A stretch of 64,000 bases of DNA from contig JAPFBE010000002.1 of NCBI GenBank assembly GCA_034336665.1, positions 6,432,146 through 6,496,145 of the forward strand, written 5' to 3'. Position numbers and translations under genes: made by a program. The first letter of the stretch is position 1, and each line of letters starts with the position of its first letter. The notes beneath the pieces are model-generated. The model was not told the DNA's origin, made no database searches, and saw only the letters and a list, made by a program, of their open reading frames with translations. Source of the DNA: Luscinia megarhynchos (Eukaryota; Chordata; Aves; Passeriformes; Turdidae). Positions 12,954 through 27,300 of this stretch are shown here, one piece after another.

Positions 12954-13575
12954 GCTTGTCTTCATACATATACATATGCCTCTCTATATAAAGATATGTA
13001 ATTTAAACAAATGAGTTTCCTACATCACTTTCATTTTTATATTACTGTTCTATTTATTTTTTCATCATTACAGTAACTGAAAAATAGCTACTGGTAAAAG
13101 ATGCTATTAATTTAAGTGCATTCATAGTGTGTTATGTCACTAATAGACTTGGGTAGCACTATTTCTTTATCCTTTTTACAAAGCATTATTTTATTGTCCT
13201 CCTAATTTCCATGATTTTACTTCCACTTAAGGTCGAGTGAGAGCTTTGCAGAATTCTATTATATTATTTCCTGTCATTATTCTAACTCTATTACACAGCA
13301 ACACAAAACCAGCATCAGCTTCCATTTGTCATATTACTTACTTTGAGGATTATGTCAGATCTCAGACTATGTATACATGCCTACTACTACTTTTCTATGA
13401 GTCAGATCCTTCAATAGCCAAAAAATGATTCAGCACACCTGATGTGCTTTATGAATTGGATTGCTGTTGCTTCCTAATATCTTTTAGTGTGCCCAGCTTT
13501 GAGGATATGCAAAAGATAGCCAGGGCTGGTTTGAAATAGCCAACACACCCACTGTTCCTTATAGCTGTCATACAG

Positions 13576-13607
13576 AAAAAAACAAAACAAAACAAAACAA
13601 AACAAAC
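13576..13607 (+). repeat. AAAAC short tandem repeat
   Basis: This is an A-rich stretch with about five perfect copies of the unit AAAAC following a run of A. It is a simple microsatellite, possibly a decayed poly(A) tail, although no retroposed body was recognised beside it. Confidence 0.85.
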
Positions 13608-16600
13608 ATGAATCAGGTGTTAATCTGGTAAAAGGAAAATTTAGGCTCCTGCCCAATCATTTCCTATGGGACCTTCACCAGCTCTTTTCATCCTTTTCAT
13701 CTCACATGCATGTTGTTGTGCTGTCAGAACATAGAGAAATCTGGACCAAAGGAGCATGTCAATTGGAGTGGCAAGTATGGCCAGCATGCTGCTTCTTCCA
13801 GCCATAGAAAGCAGGATGCAATAATTTGTATTTCAGTCCTTGTGAAGAACAGTTTGTATGTGCTAATGGATACCTTGGACATGGATTGTTACAATAGCAG
13901 GAGTTTTACTTAAGGTTGTTCTAATGACTTTCCTCCAAAGAGCATTTGTGGATACCACAACTCCCTAAGTGGTAACAATGGATAAACGTCAGCTTGAGAA
14001 ATGCAGGTCTATATTATTTATGAAACTGCAATTCTCCTGTAAATAACCCAGCTGTTTAAATAATATGTATCTATGTAATTGAGTCTTCTGTATACAAATA
14101 AATAAGGCTTTATTGCAATGTCAGAAGTTAACAAACCAGTCAATAAAATCAATAACTCACTTTTTCTTGCTTATATATCTAACTTTTCTCCACCTTTCCT
14201 ATGTTCTCTGTTTGTTCTGGTTACATATTAACACTCTGAAGGATATATAGCTCTTGTGATCCTGTTCAGTAAATAGCCATGTGAAGACTGAAGAAACACC
14301 ACCTCAGTGATTTGATACTCTTCCTATTTATTGTGTACTGTAACATATATCTCAGGGGTATAAATCAGGGAGAAAGAAACTGTCTTGATCAATACATCAG
14401 AGTACTATAGATTTTTAATATGAATGATTATATAAATGTCTAAGTAAATTAGGTTCATATTGATGCATTTAACTAAAAAGTTCTCCAGGCCTGGATTACA
14501 TTATCATATAACCATTTTCAAAACAACACTGCCAGATTATAGCACTGAGCTGCTTATGCCTGCGTGGTTAAGGTTGTGTCAGCATTTCCATTATGCTTCA
14601 TATTTTTCAAATATTTATAACTTAGCCGTAAAATTGGCTTTGGCCTCAAACCTGATGAACCAGAAGTACAATTCTACATATCTTTACTCTAGAAAGTTGT
14701 CCATTCTATTTCAGTCAGTGTTTCCATTAGCTGGGTTCTGCCAGATTACAAGTCAAGGTCAAAGTTTATGAGTCTGGTTATTTTATTTTCTTAATGCAAA
14801 GCACATTGGGTCCTTTTAAAAATATTCTTCAAAGAAAAAAATTATATGGAAGGACTGGGAAACAAGGCTTGATTTTGTAATGTGATTAGGTCCCCAACTC
14901 AAAAGTCCCTTGTTTTCAGTACTTTGAAGAAGAAGAAAAATTAACAGCAAAATTGCTGCAATGTAAAAAGTAGCTGTGGGGCAAATGCACTAAATTTTGT
15001 TCCACTAATTATATTTTCTTGTGGGTTTTCATCTGGGATCTAGCACACCTCCTAAACAGTGCAAAATTGGGAGGGCTCCAAAGGAGCCATTCTCATCTAT
15101 CAGGAATACAAACATGCTCACAAGAGCTATCTTATTATGTATGCTCCATACAGGCTCCTTATTCAAAAATATTTTAACAGATGTCATGCTGGATAAATAT
15201 AATGGCTCATCTGAGGCTTTAGAAACACTTTACGCACCGTAGAAACAAATTTGGGCAGCATTTTTCAAATTGAGTTAAGTCCTTAATGCACACCCACAGG
15301 CTTACTTAGACTTATAGATACAATATCTTTTTCTTTCATTCTCCTTAGCTAGCTGAGCACATGATCTGTTATCAACAAAAATTTTCCTGGTCTGATGCTG
15401 CTCTCTTGGTTCACTGCTGAAATATACCCTAACTCTTTATTTGGCTTCTGATGAGATTTCTGTGAAGCACTGGATGGAGGACAAACACAAACCCTTTCTG
15501 CATGGCTCCAGCAGCCTACAGATTACCTGCAGAGAAACACAGGAGGTGCATGTTTGACAACAGCATCCTCTGAATCCTTTCTTTTTGAAAAATGGCCACA
15601 GACAAGGTATGCCCAAAACAGCAGAGTAGCAATACACTCCTACTCTTTGTTAACCTATGCTTGTGAGCAGCCCACCAAAATAAACTTGTGCATGAAGCAC
15701 TCATGATGCTTCTTTATGCTCCTGGGTAAGACACTCCTGTGGATAGTAGTGTGGTACTACTCACGTCTTAGAGAGGTGGCAAGATTTTGCAAGGCTTCTC
15801 AAGACTTCATAAGAATTTAAATATTTTCTTTTAGTTTACACAGTTTTGTTTGATATTGAAAAGCTCAGCTTGGCAGCCGCACAGCTGCAAGTAGATAATT
15901 AGTACCAAGTGATATCTATTGTGAACAGCATGAAAATTCCTTTCATGGCAGTTATTTTCTTCTCCATAAGTTTCATTTGATGTCAAATAGCAACACTGAG
16001 ACAAATTGTGGCAGTAAGGTACAGGCCTGCTCTTTTGTATTAAAGAAGGTTTCCTTAAAGTATTCTGACTTTTACAAAGTTTGGGATCTTGAGCACTGGG
16101 TTACACGACAGTGCATGCATCCTGACCTTTCAGAATGGCATAATGGTTGTGCTGTGCCATATGCTGTGGCTGGAGGTCATCACAGTTATCTGCAAGCAGG
16201 AGTGCTGTGCACTCTCAGGGGAGCCTGCACTGCAGCTGGGGTCTCAAAGAACAGTCCTTACCTACACTTCCATGCTGAGACACCTGAGCAGCAGCTCTGG
16301 CAGTTCAGCTGTTCTGAAACACCAGTGAGCTAAGCAGGAGAGTGCTGTGGTTCTGCTCTGCAGCTGCAAAATGCCAGGCAAGGGACGAAGCAGCATAAAT
16401 ATCAGTTCTGCTAAACTATAAGCAGCAGACTTAAAAGTCAGATGGAGAACAACATGGTGAATGTGAGTTCATCTAGCAGCATGTCAGTCAGTGCTTGCTG
16501 GTTTTAATAGGCATTGATGTTTCTGCATCAGGCTTTCTAGGGATAGCTCCCCAAAATATCAGCCACCATCAAGTAAGGCAGAGTCACTGCTGATCTGTTT

Positions 16601-17992
16601 GAGCATGCAGTACACTGTACCTGCAGGAGCAGGGCACAGTGAAGGCATGGCACTGGCACTGGCAACCTACAACACCGGGCAGCATGAGGAGTGTGCCCCT
16701 CTTTTGGAGCTCCAGGCACTGGAATAATTTCATATCAGAACTTCAGACTGACCCGCTATGGAAGACACAACTCAGGGAGTAGAAAAAAAGTAGTGGTTTT
16801 GTCACTGCAAAGAATACTGACATTTATGCCTTGTATCTAGGTAAAGGGCATGCTGTTTTAACTTTCATTCATTTCCTTTTGAAATACAGAATTCTTAAGG
16901 GTTGGCTTCTCTTTCCTGCTTGGTTTCCCCTTTTTCTGTGCTGTTTTCCTACTCTTTGGGAGGATACTTGGACAAAACCCTTGAAACATTTGCTTTAAGA
17001 AAATTAAAAATATATGAGTTAATTGCTTATGGTTTTAAAGAGAGGGTGGCTCTTAGGATAAAAAAATTTCAAATGCAGAATATAAGGAAATTTTAAACAC
17101 TACTTTTTGTGATAATTAATTTGTGTTTGGAATAAAAAAAAATTGCTACAAAATGGGAGCAGTAGAGGAAGTCGGAATAGATGGTGACACATCCTGCTAA
17201 TAACACAAAGGGGTTAAAACATATCAGGGCATTCTGCAGGCTGAAGGCCCTATACAATTCACCCTCTCATGCTGGAACAAGCAGAATTTCCCCATTAGGT
17301 GCAGCTCATCTTACATGAGTACTTTCCTACCCCACAAAGCCAAATATTTTCAAACCCAGTACCACATTCACACTCTACTCCTGTACTAACCAACAACATA
17401 AATACCTAAATATTTAAGAACTATAACATAATGCAATAAGATTCAGCATAGTAACATCCATCAGAAAGGACAACCTAAAAGGAAAGCATTGCATTTGCTG
17501 CATGAAATTATATATAATGATCATTGCCAAAATGGATCAATCTTGCTCCAGTGGAGCAAGTGCATAAACATTCAAAACAACAATAACTACAAGTTCTGGT
17601 GACGTACTTTTATTCCCAGTGTCATCTCATTTTATTGCCTCTGAGCAAGGCTGAAAGTCATGTTGGAAAAAAATCCAGAGACAGTTTTCTCTTTCTGCCC
17701 CCATCCCTGAAAATCTTGATTTTACTAGTAATTCTCTATTGACTAGCAAATTTCAGTTGTAACACATTGAGACCAATTACAACCACCACAAATCCTGGGT
17801 TTTATGGGTTTACAGTGTTTGGGGATTAAGAGCAAACTCTGGGACAAAATAACATGTCAATAATTTGCACTTGAAAATAAAAGTTTTTTGTTTCAAAATC
17901 CTTTTGACATTAAAATTTTACCCAATTGATGGGAATAATGCAGGTAATTAAAAGTGTTGTCATAATTCTCCTGTTTTAATATACTTTTATAT

Positions 17993-18258
17993 AGAGAAGA
18001 GAAGAGAAAAGAGAAGAGAAGAGAAGAGAAGAGAAGAGAAGAGAAGAGAAGAGAAGAGAAGAGAAGAGAAGAGAAGAGAAGAGAAGAGAAGAGAAGAGAA
18101 GAGAAGAGAAGAGAAGAGAAGAGAAGAGAAGAGAAGAGAAGAGAAGAGAAGAGAAGAGAAGAGAAGAGAAGAGAAGAGAAGAGAAGAGAAGAGAAGAGAA
18201 GAGAAGAGAAGAGAAGAGAAGAGAAGAGAAGAGAAGAGAAGAGAAGAGAAGAGAAGAG
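17993..18258 (+). repeat. GAGAA pentanucleotide microsatellite, about 53 units
   Basis: An almost perfect array of the 5-bp unit GAGAA covers about 266 bp. A single interruption near 18005-18012, where an extra AA occurs, separates a short first block from a very uniform main block. The plus strand is all purine and the minus strand all pyrimidine. This explains the long open frames of repeated LLFSS or similar on the minus strand, which are not genes. Such homopurine tracts can adopt triplex (H-DNA) structure and are length-variable between individuals. Confidence 0.97.
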
Positions 18259-21200
18259 CCAAAACTGAGGGTTGGTATTTGGAAGCCAGATCTCACTGAA
18301 TTGCTCTCCACCAAGAACAAATAGAGTTTCCCCACCATATTTCTACCCCATAGTTTAACAGACAACTTGGTTCCAAGCCAATATCCAAATTCAAACAACT
18401 CTCTGTTTCTTTAATATGGGCCAGTTTGGTGTTATTCTCAAGGGGTATGCTTGAAAGTGGCAAAACGTCAGGATAGCAGCACCATGTACCAAGAGATATA
18501 TCAGAGCATGCTTAATCAGCTCTCAGTCCTCATGCACCACAGGCATTTGGTTCCTGAATCACCAAACTTTTCTGGAGCAGATGTGGATTCATTTATAAAA
18601 TCTCAGGCTAAGTATAATAACTTGTTTTTCATGGGTCCTCAGACTCACAAACTGGAGGCTAGCAGCTCTTTTCTACCTCCTTTGGAAAATTCACAGGTTC
18701 TAGGCCCATTCATTTTCCTTATGTGATAAATTTTACTGATGATGGAACACAAAAATACAAGGCATTACTACTGCAATGCCAATGAACATCAAGAAATTAT
18801 CACTCTCTTTTAATAAATGACAAGAAATACTAATGATGTGGTAATAGCAGCTGACAGCATTATTAGCATGAATTTTTTTCTTCTCCATTACCTTAAGGGA
18901 CAATTTCCCAGAGATAATAAAGGCCAGGAGTGAATTCACATCCCAAACTAAGTAGTCAAACACAACCCACATGCAGGATTTTTGAAAATGACTCATTTAT
19001 CTGACAGACCTGTACAGTTTTTCCTTCACATGTGCTTCTGCAAACACCTGAGAATATACCAGAAGTGACAGCCATCATCTTTCCAACTAACAAGGACTGT
19101 TTGAAACAGCCCAGATCCACAGTCAATTTTGTATCAAACTCCTATCCTCTACAGATTAGACAGGAGCAGTGAATACTGAACAGGAGGATGCACCAAAGCA
19201 GCCCTTCTGGCAAGGATTTTCCATAGTCCATGCCCTCATCTGGCAGGACTCTAGCAATGTTCCCAGGTGATACTGGGAATTTTTTAGATCTCATTGTCAC
19301 CATAGTAAGTACAATTCAACAGTGCAAAATGTTTAGGCATCACTACAATCCCTTAGGCCCAAAAGCTACTACAAAACTACTTTGTATGGGCTTTCCCCTA
19401 AACTAATTTCGTTGGCATTCACTACCATTTCTACCAACTAAGAACTGTTTTAGCCAATCCCTGTGTCACCAGGCAACCATCTACTTTCACTCAAAAGTTC
19501 ATCACTCTGTCAAGCTACAAGGGCCCATCTGCACAGCAGACCCAAGATTGTATGGGTCTGGCTACCTCTACAGTCATTGGTTTGAATTATTTTCTGCCCA
19601 ATAAATGAATAAAAATGAGAAATCCCAGCATTTATTAGAACAAATACGATTAGCAAAATATGATTATAGCTGTTAGTCATTTCAGCAGCAATGATGGTGC
19701 TCAGCGAAGGCTTTCCAGTTATTTACTTACTATGGTCTAAATTCCTGGAGAATTTTATGTAGCTGTTTCACCTGTAAATAGTACATAATTCTTTCCTGAC
19801 TACATTAATCTGTATTACAGAACGGGCAAAAACCCTGCAACAAAGTTCTCAGTAAATATTTTGAGGTTCAAATTTTTCTTTTTTAAAGGCCAAGTTCCAG
19901 GGTAGTAGATTTCTTCTCAAATTTACATCCACTTGGCCAGATTCTGCCCTCTGACAATAATGCAGCTCAGTTGAATACAGGACAGTTCCAGTGGCTCACA
20001 CAAAAGATGACTCCTGTGAAGATCTAACTGTCCTCCAGTTCTGCTGGGAGTTTATAGATGTCATCTATATATGTCTCATATTAGACAGGCATGGGTCAAC
20101 AGCTTTTAGTGATCAATTTCAAGTGTACACATTTCTGTTTAATTTCAGTATAACCAGTCACACTGCCAACACGTACAGGAACAGGGATTAAGCTAAATAA
20201 AACCCTTCTGCATGCATGTTTTTGTGCTTAAACATCACGTCCTCTGCAAAGAACATGAAGATACAACAGATACATTTCTGCATGTGTTTATGCATCTACT
20301 ACATCATGATGTACTGGCATCTCATTCATTGCACTGTGCAATGCCTCAGATGGGAGGAGCATTAACAGCTGGTAGGGAGATCACAAGAAAAATATTCTTA
20401 TCAGCAGGATGGGCTCCATATGGGTTCAGTGCAGAGGGCAGAGCAGGGTCGGGGTAGAGTGAGCTTAAACAGCTCAACTTCAGCTTGAACTGAAGGTGTT
20501 AATGGCTGCTTCAGAAAGCATTCATCTTTAGGCATCTACTCCTGTGAAGGGTTCAAACACATAAAGTGACTTATAGTATACTGGACCAGTCATTCCTACA
20601 ATCCTGACCCCAAAAGTCAATCCTATGAGACCGAGCCCTGGTAGAAAAAACTGGAAAAAATGTCAAGCAGCAAACCATATCGAAAATCTTCTTTTCAAAA
20701 TTTTGGACAGGCACAATATAATACAGTTGAAACACCATTGTCCAACACCTTTGGTCTCACATATATTAATTCCAGAAAGTAGGACAGTTTGACAGTGTGT
20801 CATACAAAACCTCCTCTTCTCATGGACTATTTCTTGCTTCCAAATCACACAGCAATTTGTGCAGAGGGGTTGTCTGCCTTCTCACATGGAGGAGAGCATA
20901 CCTCGCACAAACAGCAAGCAGAGCTGGTCTATCCAGACACACAAAACCATGGATTACTCAGGCTGGCAGCATGAAGCATGGAGCTTGGAAATTAACCTGG
21001 CAGCAGGCCAGGAGATAAGATCCAGGGCAGCACTTTGTATACTAAAATGTGTCTGAATCGATGTTCAAAGTAACTCAAAGACTCCCTGCAGTCCTCCCCA
21101 GCCCTCTGTTTGTTGATATGTTGCTCAACTCCATGTTGGCCAACACATTCACTGTTCTCAGCATGGATCCCCTGGTTCTGAGTGCTTAACAATTATTACT

Positions 21201-22619
21201 CTTCAAACTTGCCTCCGCTGATTAAAAACTATTTAAATAATTAATTAATTGTTGCAAAAGTATCTAGATGATTTAATACATGCTTCTTTGGTCAGATTGC
21301 AGTTTTGATCCTGAGTTAGATGCATCTAGTCTGCAAAGGGAAATTGCCCTCTCTAGAGATTTGTTCCATCCTGGTATCCAGGGATACTCTATATGGGCAG
21401 TGAACTTACTTCTGCATGGTGTGACACCAACTCAACTGATTTCAATAAAAAAAAATCAATTGATTTCCTAGGTTTGATACAGCATGTCAACATCATGACA
21501 CCTTCTAATAAAGACCACGAGGAACATTTGAAAACACCACTGTTTGCCAAGGTCCCAGAATATGCTGAGCCATTCCCTTTATCACCCCCAAGAGGGATCT
21601 AAGTCCCACATCTGACTTAAATATTTCTTTAGACATGATCTCACCATCCTTGGACCCAGCAAATCCCTCTTATCATAAATTTATCATGCATTTTAAAGTG
21701 TCTTGTTTGTCAGATCTGTACCAGGCACTAGCAGACAATTCAAATGAGAGAAACCACCACTGTTTACATGCAATCAACCAAACATGAAGAAGATAATGCA
21801 TACACTTCCTCACCACAATTAGCTACAGTGAGAATAACTCAACAAAGTAACTCAAGTGATTAGCATTATCAAACTGTACAGATCCCTTTAGACACACTGG
21901 TATATGTACAACACCATTCTGTAACATTCTGTTTGGAAAATTTATTGTGATTTCTGTTGCCTGAGCTGGTGAGAGTTGGTGCTCATGTCTTCTGAAGGCA
22001 ACAATCCATGGCTGCCTTTTCCTCCTGCTGCCCTCTTCCCCAAATCTCCCTCAACTGTCTTGCCAGCAGGAGGAAGCATTTATTGTCTGTGAAGTTTTCA
22101 GGGACACTTAATCTTGCAAATCTAGTTAATCACTGGAAACCCATTTGCCAAATGTTGAAAGTTCCCGTTAGAGAGTAATAACCCAATTCTAACTATGATC
22201 AGGGAAAGAAAAGGACACAAAACCTTATTTTTCCCTGTCTATGTAAGGACTGTGGAATTCCTCATGGATCTCTGATGGTCATCATATTTAGACTCATTCA
22301 TTTGTCTTATTCCCAAGAAAAACCAGGCAAAGTTTGAACATAAAACAGTTAAGAACCTATAGCAGAACTGTTTCTTTTATCTTTTATATATATGTTTCTC
22401 CCTTCTTGTAATCTGCATTAAAAAAGAGGGGGAAAAAAGAAAGCAGAAAAAGGGGTTCATAAACATTTTGGAAGTCTAGAATCGCTAGAGTCAGAGTAAG
22501 ATATAGTTCATATCCAACTTAATTTCCAAAGACTTTGTTCTAGCAACCTAAAACAACAGAAAAGTTTCTCTCCCTGACTGTTTAGACCAGTAAAAAGGAG
22601 AAGATGTCCCCCACCTACT

Positions 22620-22760
22620 TCCATGATGGAGAAACTCAGGCACAGGTAGTAGATTGACTCTGATCTTGCCCAAGATTGACCTGTCCAAGATGATACTACA
22701 AATCCATGCCAGAATTGGAACTGACCTTTCCTCTGGAGCTCTTTTGTGCCCAGACCTGGG
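22620..22760 (+). repeat. Possible ancient MIR/CORE-SINE-like relic
   Basis: The sequence ATGGAGAAACTCAGGCACAG, followed by TCTTGCCCAAGATTGACC and later CCATGCCAGAATTGGAAC, resembles the core of old tRNA-derived SINEs of the MIR/CORE type. Those usually carry GAGGAAACTGAGGC, CTTGCCCAAGGTCAC and CAGAGCTGGGATT in this order. Divergence is high, and I judged this by eye only. Confidence 0.3.
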
Positions 22761-24362
22761 CTCAAAGGAAAGGAAAAATCAACAACAAAACAACAATAAA
22801 TGCTTTTGGTATCTGGAAAGGTAGAAAACTGTGGAGACAAAAAGTTGCACTTGAGATAAATGCAAGCATTCTTCCCAAGAACCTAAAGATCTTCAAGCTG
22901 CAAAAACTCAAACATTCCACACAAAAAATGATGAGAAACAGTATTTTTAGGCTTTTCAAAAGAGGTGATATTCACAGTGTATTCCAAAAGGCTTAAGTGC
23001 AACCTGTAGTAAAAGACAACAATCTTTATAAGTTTTTGAATCCTCCCTGTGTTGCCCATGTTTTTCGCCTCAGAAGATGTGAGATGTCTCTCTTCCTGAG
23101 GCAAAGAGCATTGATTGGATTCACATTCTTTTCATTTTATCCCCCCTCTGTCTCATCCAGTGAAGTACATGAAGCACTCTGATCAGTAGACAAGATCATT
23201 CTGTCATCCAAGGCATTTGTTAAGGTTCTCTATTTAAATATGCATTGTTTGCAACAAAGGAATAAAGCAATGAGAGGTTACTAGAAAATTAAATGTAGCT
23301 ATAAATTAATTACTGTCATTACTATTCATTAATATTTAATATATTTATATAAAGGATAAATCTTCTTGATTCCCAAGGCATCCTGCATTTAATAATGTGG
23401 AAACAGCTTATCTCCTTCCTGTTGTTGAGACTGGAGTTGTAATAACTAGGAATGTTAAATGTATTTTTTAGATCAATAATAAATAAATACATAAACACTT
23501 CCCTCCAGAATGCTCCTGATGTTATTCACGAAATTAAAAAATAACTACAGAATGCCAAGGGACTTCATAACCATTTCATTACTACTATCCTAATTGCATG
23601 TGATGGAACTGCATAATCAGTTTATTGAAATTGAAATCTTTGGAACTGATTCTCCCTACAGACTCCAACAATAAGCATCCTGTGCAATAACACAGTACTT
23701 AATGTAATATAAACATTATATGCACCAAGCTTTAAACATCCCTTGGCTTCACCTGCTGGAATTGGACATTTTTAACACTCTTGTGTTCTGCCACCGCATT
23801 GAATCAAATATCTAATTTACAGACTGCAAAATACAATATTCCCACATTACAATAAAGAAAGGAAGATACATTCAGGAAACAGACACACACACACAATTGG
23901 TATAAGGATAAGCAAGACTACATTTAATAAAGTGGAAATAAAGCAGACCCTTCTGGAAACATGAATGGATTTTCATGCACAATATAAAAGAAATTGCTTC
24001 TGCTTCCCACTGTGTCCCTGTGCCTCTGCAAATAACTAGGCTGACACCACAGCCCCAACACAACCTACTCCTACTTTACAAGGGGACTTTACTCTTGTGA
24101 GTAGGTCCATTCATACAAACAAAAGTATTTTTCATCCAGTGCATACCCACATATCAATAGGACTTCTCTCTAAAAAAGAGGTTCACGTTTTAGTTTGCAG
24201 AATTAAGATGGCAGTAATTAATGATATGACTAATTAAACATTCACCTGCACATTTTCAAGTCAATATTCCATCAACACAAAGAAATTAAAACCAAGAAAA
24301 ATGTGTACATTTATTTGTTTTCATTTTCAACAGCAAATCTAAAAAATATTATAAGGTTTTAT

Positions 24363-24389
24363 TATTATTAACAATAATTGTTAATAATA
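24363..24389. repeat. Perfect 13-bp inverted repeat with a 1-nt spacer
   Basis: The arm TATTATTAACAAT (24363-24375) and its exact reverse complement ATTGTTAATAATA (24377-24389) are separated by one A. It is fully AT-rich apart from one C/G pair and could extrude as a cruciform. It contains GTTAAT and TTAAC half-sites similar to HNF1-type sites. It may be chance in an AT-rich region. Confidence 0.7.
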
Positions 24390-27300
24390 GTATTTCAAAG
24401 GTTTTTGTCCTTTTTAAAACTCAAGAAAGGTTTGAGGTGGTGGGAGAGGGAAAGCCCTGGTTGAAGGGTTTTGAAAAGATCTTTGTTTAGGGGCTTCAAA
24501 CAGCATATTTGGAAAAGCCTTTACCAAACACGAGTTCAATATCCTAATTAAAGAGGACCTGAAATAATTTCTAGTATCAAAAAAGGAATGGAGAAAGCTG
24601 TTTCTTGTTCTCTATAATTCTATCACCATGTGCCAACAATGGCATGTCCATGTCTTAAAATGCAGCTCTCAGTCACCTTATCTTCAAAAAGTTTTATAAG
24701 ACACCAAAAACAAAAATTAAGATTAGGGCTATTAGGTATTGGGATTTTTCAGTTCCCTTGTAGCCTTCCCCTACATTCAGCACTGATGGTCCACAATACT
24801 GTGGTGTCAAAACCAGTACAGGACTTCACAACCAAAGCCAGCCATCAGAACTACCAGCTCTGCTTCAGGACAGGGCACTCCAGAGTGGAGCACAGCATTT
24901 TGCAGCATTACTCTAAACTTTTAAAGAACATAACAGCTTTGCCAAGCTGTGCAAGGCATCAAAGAGATCATCTGAAGCCAGCTTTGTCCTTGAAAAAAGC
25001 CTCACAATAACTTGCTTCTACCATCACATCATCAGCCATGAAGATGTCTGGCTAGAATCCTAAGAACTGCAATGACAGAATAAACTGCAGATAATTTTAA
25101 ACTTAGGAAGCCAAATTTTTCATTACTCAGTGTTTTTTGGTGTCAGCACAACCCATGAGATATGGCATGATCATTTTGAGAAGAGCAGGAGGAAACAGAC
25201 TTGACAAGAGTGGCTGCAGAGGGCATGTGCAAGTCTTGCCCTTGGTGTTCTTTGATTGCTTAAACCTCAGTCTGGCAAAGCACTTGAAACGCAAAAACCA
25301 CCCCCAATGGCAAAAGAGCTTGGCATGGCAAGTGAACAGACTCCCACTGGTTTGAAGGATGATCGCTGGACAAGGACCTTTTGGCCATATGTGAATTACT
25401 GGTTCATAACAAAAAGATTTACCTGCCATCTTTAAAATATTAGCATGCTAAAAATTAATCAGAAATGGAAAAATAAGGGGGAAACGCTGTCAACTAAATT
25501 TAACTACACTTTCTCCTCAATAGGTCCAGACCCAGCTAAAGCATGAATAGTGGGGAAGCACTGCACATTTGCACCATCTGAAAGCCCACTCAGAAAAATC
25601 AGAGAAAGAAGTAAAAAAAATGAATATGACAATAAAAATATCAGAAGAAAATAACACATTAATGTAATCTTAATGCAAAAGGAATACAATTTATTTTGTT
25701 GCTCAATGCTGTCTTTCTGCATATAGCACAAACCGTTGGAAGAAGTTGAGTGCTTTTAACAAGTCTTATTCAATAAATATTTTATTATTCATTTTTTAAA
25801 AATGACACTGTACCATATATGTGTGCATACATATATATTTACCTCCACCTTTCCTTTTTGTGTAGAACTATCCCCAGATCACCTCACATGAATGCGAGCA
25901 GGCTGATGCCTACGCAAGTAAAAATACAATTTCCCTCTGTCTTCTTTAGTTTATTCTTCAGCATCGTTCTGAATGGTAAAAAATTACAAAATAAATATTC
26001 CTCTGAAAGTCAGTCCCCTCAATTTGTCTCATCTTTAAGCAAATTTTTGCATCTGAGATCTGCAGTAGTTATATATACCAGTAGTAAAGGTAAACTAGAG
26101 AAACTTAAAATGCATCAATAGTTTGTTTTAAATACCTATTTACATTCTTTTTACATTAATTTAAATTAGTCACCTCAAGAACATGAAACATTTGCAGGAT
26201 CAAAACAGATTCAAGAAATAAATTGATGATGGAGTTACTTCAATTATTTTTTCTGCCATCTGATAAATACAGAAAAGGTCTTAGTATCAACTCTGTTTCC
26301 TTTTCTTTTGGTGTATCCATCATTTTCATCTTTTAAAATCTAATGCTAAAATAGATCCATATCTAGGGTGGGAAGAGAAAAGATTTTCAGGATTTCTCCA
26401 CAAATCAATGCATTTTCAATATACATGTTCTGGATGGATGAGATGCAGAGAAAGGATATTTAGGATAAGGAGAATCACATCTATCACTAACCTAAAGAGG
26501 TTAAATGCACGTGGGTTGATTTTGCAGTGGAATGGAAAGCCTGTAAAAAAATGAAATTAATATCAAATAGCACTGCATTCTCTTTTGTCATTGAAAAATT
26601 AGCATTTAGTATTACATGCAGCTTTCAGGAGAGAATCTGCAATATTTTATTGCACACATGCAATACATCCTGCTAGGAAGTATGGACTCCTAGAGCTTGG
26701 AGAAGGGGAAGCAAGCCTGGTTTAGGGGCATGATGAATTGTGTATTCAGCTGCAGACTGGAAGTACACAAACCTGAGCCTGGAAAAGAAAGTATTTGACC
26801 TATTTGCTATGAAACAAACAGGCAATTGGCTCCTGTTGAGGAATGCCAGCTTGTCATGGAGGCAGCCACAGAAGGAAGTCACTCCCAAAAGAGTATCTGT
26901 TCGGCTGATGGGAGCAAATCAAATCAGAACCCAACACAAAAAGGCAAAAGAGCTTCTTCTCTTCAACTCTTCTTTTCCCAGGAGCACAATGAGGCAGGTA
27001 GTAATGCTTTCTGACTCACCACAGATTCAGTAAATGCAACTCTCAAGGGAAGCTTGAACTAGATTGGGTTTGGAGCTTGGCAGCAGAGTTGCTAAATAGA
27101 ATCAACAGCATGCTTTAAATAAAAGCAGTGGTGTGTTAAAAATCCCTGTGCAAAGCCTGTTTACCTGTCTGATTTCTTCATATTTCTTTCTTTCTCACTT
27201 CCTCCCACCCCTAAACAAAAAAAAGGATATTTGAAGGTAGAAGGCAAACCTGAGACTGCCAGACTCAGGAGCTCATGAAACATGTAAGAGTTCTATGGCT

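Larger units (their letters stand above)
3924..17992 (-). other. POU6F2: Upstream POU6F2 intron or 5' region, no supported gene
   Basis: This is about 14 kb of AT-rich sequence with dense stops in all frames. I could not find the exon that should encode the residues preceding ARGN, so the upstream exon lies elsewhere or was missed because it is short. The only items worth marking are the cryptic exon candidate at 10030-10146, a short AAAAC array at 13576-13607 and an octamer motif at 12946-12953. The open frame at 15977-16333 (118 codons, plus) has no recognisable domain and is probably chance. Confidence 0.55.

Noticed and set aside
15977..16333. 118-codon plus-strand open frame
   Set aside because: It has no domain or repeat structure and no similarity I recognise. 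It lies in an intron of a minus-strand gene.
17976..18398. 140-codon minus-strand open frame with repeated LLFSS
   Set aside because: It is a translation of the GAGAA microsatellite, and the frame is open only because the 5-bp unit has no stop codon.
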